64,000 bases of DNA from positions 13,896,090-13,960,089 of the forward strand of contig JAPTYO010000012.1 in NCBI GenBank assembly GCA_036873135.1, read 5' to 3'. A program made the translations under genes and the position numbers. This DNA comes from Clarkia xantiana subsp. parviflora. Lineage: Eukaryota; Streptophyta; Magnoliopsida; Myrtales; Onagraceae. The notes beneath the pieces are model-generated. The model did not search any database. It saw nothing but the letters and a program-made list of their open reading frames with translations, and was not told the origin of the DNA. This document shows positions 59,681 to 64,000 of this stretch, in pieces; the first letter of the stretch is position 1, and each line of letters opens with the position of its first letter.

Positions 59681-59989
59681 CATGAAAGGGCGGCCTAGGC
59701 AAAATCAGGAAATAGGGGGCATGATAGAAAATTCAGAAATCGCAATCATGGCAAAAGGAGAGAAAATAAAATCCCGATGGGCTGAAAACCTCGCGAGGCA
59801 GTCCATGCAAAAAATAGGGAAACCGATGGGCACGGTCGACGATCTCTCAAATTAGACCGTGGAAAAAGGAGAAAATAAGAGAGAAACTCTAAAAAAGATA
59901 AAGATCCCGCTAGATTGTCGCACCATGCGCAATTTAGGCAAAAATTAGGGACAAACATTCATGCGCATGTGTATACAGCGCCTTCCAAG

Positions 59990-60320
59990 TCATCTTCACG
60001 GAAAGCGAGACGGTTACACTCTGTTCTGGCAAGTCGCATTTCAAGGATGAGTAGGACTGTTACAGTCTGTTCCTACGAGTCAACTTCACGGAAAGCGGGA
60101 CGGTTACAGTCTGGTCTCGCAAGTCACCATTCAAGGATGAGTATGACTGTTACAGTCTGTTCCTACAAGTCAACTTCATGGAAAGCGAGGCGGTTACAGT
60201 CTGCTCTCGCAAGTCACATTTCGAGGATTAGTAGGACTGTTACAGTCTGTTCCTACGAGTCAATTTCACGGCAAACATGTCGGTTACAGTCTACTCTCGC
60301 AAGTCACCACAACCGGTGTT
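59990..60320 (+). repeat. Tandem array, 90-bp unit
   Basis: At least three and a half units (period 90 exactly: 60060, 60150, 60240) contain GTTACAGTCTGTTCCTACGA, CTTCACGGAAAGCG, and CTCTCGCAAGTCAC. Because 90 is a multiple of three, a 179-codon frame (59915-60454) with a 30-residue repeat stays open. Confidence 0.85.
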
Positions 60321-60520
60321 GTGCTGTCCCAGATATGCTAGTCACCACAACGATGTTGCGCTGTCCCAGATATGATATTAATCACATCTACTCTTTTCAA
60401 CGGTGTTGCGCTGCCCCATGTATGCTAGTCACCACTGACAATCGGGATCTGTAGTTGTCCAGATTTTCGAGAGTCACAACCCAACGAACGAAGACTTAGT
60501 ATTCAGCATTCGCAAGTCAC

Positions 60521-60980
60521 GCCACTAGAGGCACTTCTCCAACGGACGCCACTAGAGGCTCTTCTCCAAGGGACGCCACTAGAGGCTCTTCTCCAACGGA
60601 CGCCACTAGAGGCTCTTCTCCGACGGACACCACTAAAGGCTCTTCTCTAACATCCGCCACTTGAAGCTTTTCCTTATCGCTCACCATTGGAGGCATCATC
60701 GACTAAGGTTTTACTTTATTGCATGCCACTGGAGGCATCGTTGATTGAGGCATCATCGATTGAGGCTTTTCTTTACTGCACGCCACTGGAGGTTTTTCTT
60801 TACTTTTCCGCACGCCACTGGAGGCTTTACTTTGTCGCACGCAACTGAAGGCTTTACTTTCCCGCACGCCACTAGAGGCTTTTCTTTACCCCACCGCCAA
60901 CTGAAGCACCACCAACAGGAGCACCGCCGATAGAGGTTCTACTTTTAAACACCGCCAACGGAAGCACCGCCAATAGGGGC
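60521..60980 (+). repeat. Tandem array, 27-bp unit grading into looser repeats
   Basis: Exact 27-bp spacing (60521, 60548, 60575, 60602) of GCCACTAGAGGCTCTTCTCC, then longer degenerate units with GCCACTGGAGGCTTT and CACCGCCAA to about 60980. The minus strand reads a nine-residue repeat (VASVGEEPL). Confidence 0.85.
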
Positions 60981-61140
60981 ACCGCCGACAGAGGCTCTAC
61001 TCTTTTGCACCGTCCGAAATAAGCCAGGAGCTCCCTTGAAGATTCGATGACTCAAAAAAGATACATTTTTCTCATCCAAAATTCAGTGTTTCCTTGTCTT
61101 TGGACGAACCCCCTCGAACGCGTTCTACGGGAATCCGTCC

Positions 61141-61154
61141 AAAGAGGGGCAAAC
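61141..61154 (+). promoter_or_regulatory. Polypurine tract of LARD-like element
   Basis: AAAGAGGGGCAAAC directly precedes the TG of the 3' LTR and shows that the element reads on the plus strand. Confidence 0.75.
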
Positions 61155-61642
61155 TGTAAACACCGAATTTTGGACCACATGCGACATGCGTGACATAGCG
61201 CGCTTAAATGGGGAAATGTCTAAATATCGTAAGTCACGAAACTTCCAAAGATGCTCAGGGCAATATTAGGATAGTTATTTGTATTTATTGCATAATATAT
61301 TTTTTGCATATTTAGTTTAATATTTAGAATAATTTGTATTTATTTATTAGTTTATTTACTTCCTAGTTAGAGACAAAACCCTAGTCTATGTTAGTATATA
61401 TACATATATGTGTGTGTGTGTGTGTGTGAGGCGTGTAAGGAAGTGGGGGAAGACAACAATAAGAAGTTGAATAAAAGTTGTTTACATCGGTTCCTGATCA
61501 AAATTCATCTCCTTATATCTCCATTAATTCACGCCATACACCGGATCATCACCAGATCTTCTCCCTTTGCACATTGAACTACCATCGCTCGTCACCAGCT
61601 CCACCATACGCCGGCCCTTCATCTCTCCACCATCCCGGCTCC
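61155..61642 (+). repeat. 3' LTR of LARD-like element, truncated by copia
   Basis: Matches the 5' LTR without the hAT MITE. It breaks off after CGGCTCC where TGTAGGATTACG of a copia LTR starts. Confidence 0.85.
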
Positions 61643-62228
61643 TGTAGGATTACGTGGCTAAATACTACATAAACTCATAAACGGTACATGCAAGTAACCA
61701 CAATTACGCAGCGGAAGATGTGCACATACCTCAAACGTTTTCCGTAGTCCCAAGATCTTGCTGAGGGAGTTCTCGATCCACCGGACGGAACCCGTAGAGG
61801 TTCTTGTTAAGGAAGCCCTACGCGGTATAGTCTCCACAGCAAAGCCTCTGATTGATACTTTGGAGGGACAAATCTCCACAGTATTTGCTAAAAGAAAATT
61901 GGCACACCCTTGGTGAGTATGTGGTTCGGCCGAAGTATGTGTATTTAGGGAGGAGGGGTTTTCTCTCAAATTGCCACAAACGATGAATTGTGAATTACTC
62001 TAATAAAACCCCTAACACTCCCTATTTATAGGAGGAGCAAAGTGGACAATAGTCCACTTTGCCCACACATAATATTCGACCGGCCTAGTGTATAAGGGAG
62101 GCCCACTCATGTCAATTGGGATTTGGGTCTAGCCCAATTTCCTAATGTGACATTTACCCAATTTTCTCAGGTAACATATACATATTAATGGGCTTCCATT
62201 TACAGCGCCCAGTCACCATATGCTAACA
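61643..62228 (-). repeat. 3' LTR of terminal copia element
   Basis: 586 bp with TG...CA ends next to a polypurine tract. The right boundary is chosen because CTAACA|GCTCCCACTC matches the common copia tract-LTR junction. An alternative boundary near 63118 is less convincing. Confidence 0.7.
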
Positions 62229-62240
62229 GCTCCCACTCGC

Positions 62241-63318
62241 CGGAATGGGAGGATGCCTGTTAATGTATTTTTTTCCAAATCGCATCAACATTTTATTCTT
62301 CCGATCTTGCCCCTGCTTCCGAAATGTTCATACGAGGTTTGCCATGCGACCGTCGGATACGACGGGCATCGTGCTACTCATCTGTTAGGAGTGTTGTAGT
62401 GCCCGCGAAACGTTGATTCCCTATTTCCAATCAACCTGTTAAAAACATTAAATTGTACAACGTTGTATCCTAGGTCAACTGTTAATTCTCCAATTGCCCA
62501 GTTTCCACATAGGAATACTTCTCCAAGGCATCCGCACAAGTATTCACGACCTTCAACTAATATCCGATTGGTGGCCACCTAGTGAATACAAGAATCAGTG
62601 AATTACAGGTGAACTTGACCATCCTCATTGCTCATACCCTTAGTCAAACCCAATCGGTTTCCAAAGACGTGGTCACTTGGCCTTTTTCTTAAGCACTACG
62701 CTCTTACGCTGGGAAGCGAACATTGAGCCTGACCTTAGATATGAGTTCTAAGTCCATAAGGATACTTTGGATGCCTCTTCATAAGGCTCCCGAGATCAAT
62801 CACACGCTCGAGGTGAAGAAGTCTGCGCTCATCCGAATCACGAGGATTCTACCTAGCACAACCGAGCATGACCCGTGGTCAAACATGGCACGCGTAGTAC
62901 GAAGCACGCGTCAATATTATACCCGAACATTGTCAGGAGTGGGATATGTCAATAATGCTATCGCATAATTTTCATCCGGCCCAAAATGTGGTTAATGACG
63001 AAAATAGTTCATCACGGTGATGTGCAAAATGAAAATCATGTCATGTTACTCCGAAACCAAATGATTGTTTTGCGTAACCAAGTTTACCCTCTGGTTCTTA
63101 ACCAGTCTTGTTATGGCATAGGTCCCCCTTTCCTACAAGACGACCGTGCCCTTGTGATGAGGCAGGCCCACATTCGACATAATTTAGGCAGAGGACTGCG
63201 TCCTTCTACGACTCAGTTTATAGACCGTAAAATCCGATGTAATCAAACATTATGACGTCGATGAATCATAAACTCAATTTGCAATTCTCTCGTTTATTAA
63301 AAATGTAACTTTCAATTA
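62241..63318 (-). other. 3' untranslated region of terminal copia element
   Basis: About 1.1 kb between RNase H and the polypurine tract, without a supported gene. The small open frames here show no domain. Confidence 0.5.
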
Positions 63319-63989
63319 CTAAAATGTTATCAAAGATACATGCCCACTTTTAAACCCTACGCAACCCAAGCAGTTTAACATGCTTTTCAATGTCTCTTTG
63401 CGTAATGGTTTAGTTAATGGGTCCGCTACCATGTCATCAGTGGGTGAGTATTCTAAAGTGATTATATTGTCTTCTACCATAGATTTAGCATAATTATATT
63501 TCGCATCAATTTGTTTAGTCCTACTATGGTACTTTGGATTCTTAACTGCCGCAATAGCTGCCTGGCTATCAGAGTACACCTTCACAGGCTTACTCCCGAC
63601 ATCGTCATCAAGTAGTGTAGTAAGAAGCCTTTTCAGCCAGACTGCTTCTGCGCATTTTTAGAGAGAGCAACGAATTCTGATTCCATCGTAGACAGCGCGA
63701 CACAGGATTGCTTCTTGCTCGTCCATGAAATGGCGACATTAGCAAGGAGAAAGAATCCTCCTGTGGTGGACTTACGATCGTCTGGATCACCACTATGGTC
63801 GACCTCACTGTAACCGGTCAATTTTAAATTCCAGCCCTCATAGCACAGTACGTAGTCGGTAGTACCTTTCAGATAACGTATGATCTGTTTTATAGCCTTT
63901 AAATGTTGACAGCCAGGGTCTGATTGGAATCTTGCTATTAGGCCCACAGCGTAACAGATGTCCGGACAAGTGCAAAGCATGGCGTACAT
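63319..63989 (-). pseudogene. Copia reverse transcriptase end and RNase H, frame-broken
   Basis: 63633-63989 reads YAMLCTCPDICYAVGLIARF, LKAIKQIIRYLKGTTDY, and STTGGFFLLANVAISWTSKKQ (RNase H with the usual STMESEFVALS). 63319-63585 continues VYSDSQAAIAAVKNP, SRTKQIDAKYN and DPLTKPL. These are the C-terminal RT and RNase H segments of copia pol. A shift equal to the loss of one base at about 63655 separates them. The upstream pol is outside the window. Confidence 0.88.
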
Positions 63990-64000
63990 GAGACTTCTGA

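Larger units (their letters stand above)
53277..61642 (+). mobile_element. Non-autonomous LTR element with internal tandem arrays (LARD-like)
   Basis: Matching LTR segments at 53277-54326 and 61155-61642 start TGTAAACACC and share about 460 bp, including GATGCTCAGGGCAATATTAGG and the 3' part up to CATCCCGGCTCC. A purine tract AAAGAGGGGCAAAC precedes the second LTR. The interior of about 6.7 kb has no gag or pol, only low-complexity sequence and tandem arrays, so it must depend on another element's proteins. The 3' LTR is cut at 61642 by a copia element, so the right target duplication cannot be checked. Confidence 0.8.
61643..64000 (-). mobile_element. Ty1/copia element, 3' part, running off the window
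   Basis: Minus-strand order: pol (63319-63989), about 1.1 kb of untranslated sequence, polypurine tract (GAGTGGGAGC, about 62229-62238), then an LTR read as TGTTAGCATATGG...GTAATCCTACA. It interrupts the LARD-like 3' LTR. The 5' part lies beyond the right edge. Confidence 0.85.

Noticed and set aside
60517..60699. 60-codon frame with nine-residue repeats
   Set aside because: Simple read-out of the 27-bp tandem array; no start context or flanking gene structure.
58881..60980. Regular repeats considered as CRISPR
   Set aside because: Units are contiguous and diverged without unique spacers, in plant DNA inside an LTR element.
62229..63118. Alternative longer copia LTR ending near 63118
   Set aside because: The C/T tract GGTCCCCCTTTCC there could be a polypurine complement, but the junction at 62228 fits copia ends better and leaves a 3' region like that of the other copia element.

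Overview
The window is nuclear DNA of a flowering plant, most likely a eudicot. It is AT-rich, has GT-AG introns, a clade-E type plant pectin-lyase-fold gene, and a dense layering of plant transposable elements (Ty1/copia, Ty3/gypsy of the Tat type, Mutator-like, hAT MITEs, Helitron-like, LINE, SINE). I cannot name the species. Only two ordinary host genes are supported: a small secreted Ala/Pro-rich protein (6651-7316) and a six-exon GH28 polygalacturonase-like gene (42807-45125). The rest is mobile DNA, its debris and AT-rich spacer.

Left part (1-18.6 kb): a MITE-like inverted-repeat segment (847-1620); a 2.36-kb LINE-type insertion on the minus strand with poly-A and an 11-bp target duplication (1868-4222); the small secreted-protein gene; a large diverged foldback element (8697-9552); and an old, decayed copia element (11152-17987) with a 5-bp target duplication and a MITE inside its 3' LTR.

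Middle part (18.6-39.5 kb): a recently inserted Tat-type gypsy element on the minus strand (19177-30459; LTRs 738 bp each with 12 mismatches by hand count; target duplication TATAT). Its gag-pol carries a nonsense codon and one-base frame breaks. The extra antisense gene between integrase and 3' LTR (20598-23270) is still open over 835 codons and has its own TATA box and introns. The element seems to sit inside a Helitron-like element whose candidate ends are at 18632 and 35568. Further Helitron-type 3' ends are seen at 31737 (minus strand) and 39481 (plus strand).

Right part (39.5-64 kb): a foldback MITE (40406-40905), a tRNA-type SINE (41271-41471), the polygalacturonase-like gene, a hAT MITE with a perfect 8-bp duplication (45732-46421), and a complete 4.9-kb Mutator-like element (46594-51519; perfect 9-bp duplication). 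The Mutator-like element has a MULE transposase and a convergent plant-mobile-domain gene, with arrays of a palindromic motif at both ends. Next come a decayed copia gag, and a non-autonomous LTR element (53277-61642) filled with four different tandem-repeat arrays. Its 5' LTR holds a hAT MITE, and its 3' LTR is broken by another copia element that runs off the right edge.

Insertion order can be read from the nesting. The copia gag predates the repeat-filled LTR element; that element predates both its hAT MITE and the terminal copia; the Helitron-like element predates the gypsy element. Several open frames in different elements are broken by what looks like the loss of exactly one base, so assembly errors should be considered before calling them all dead.
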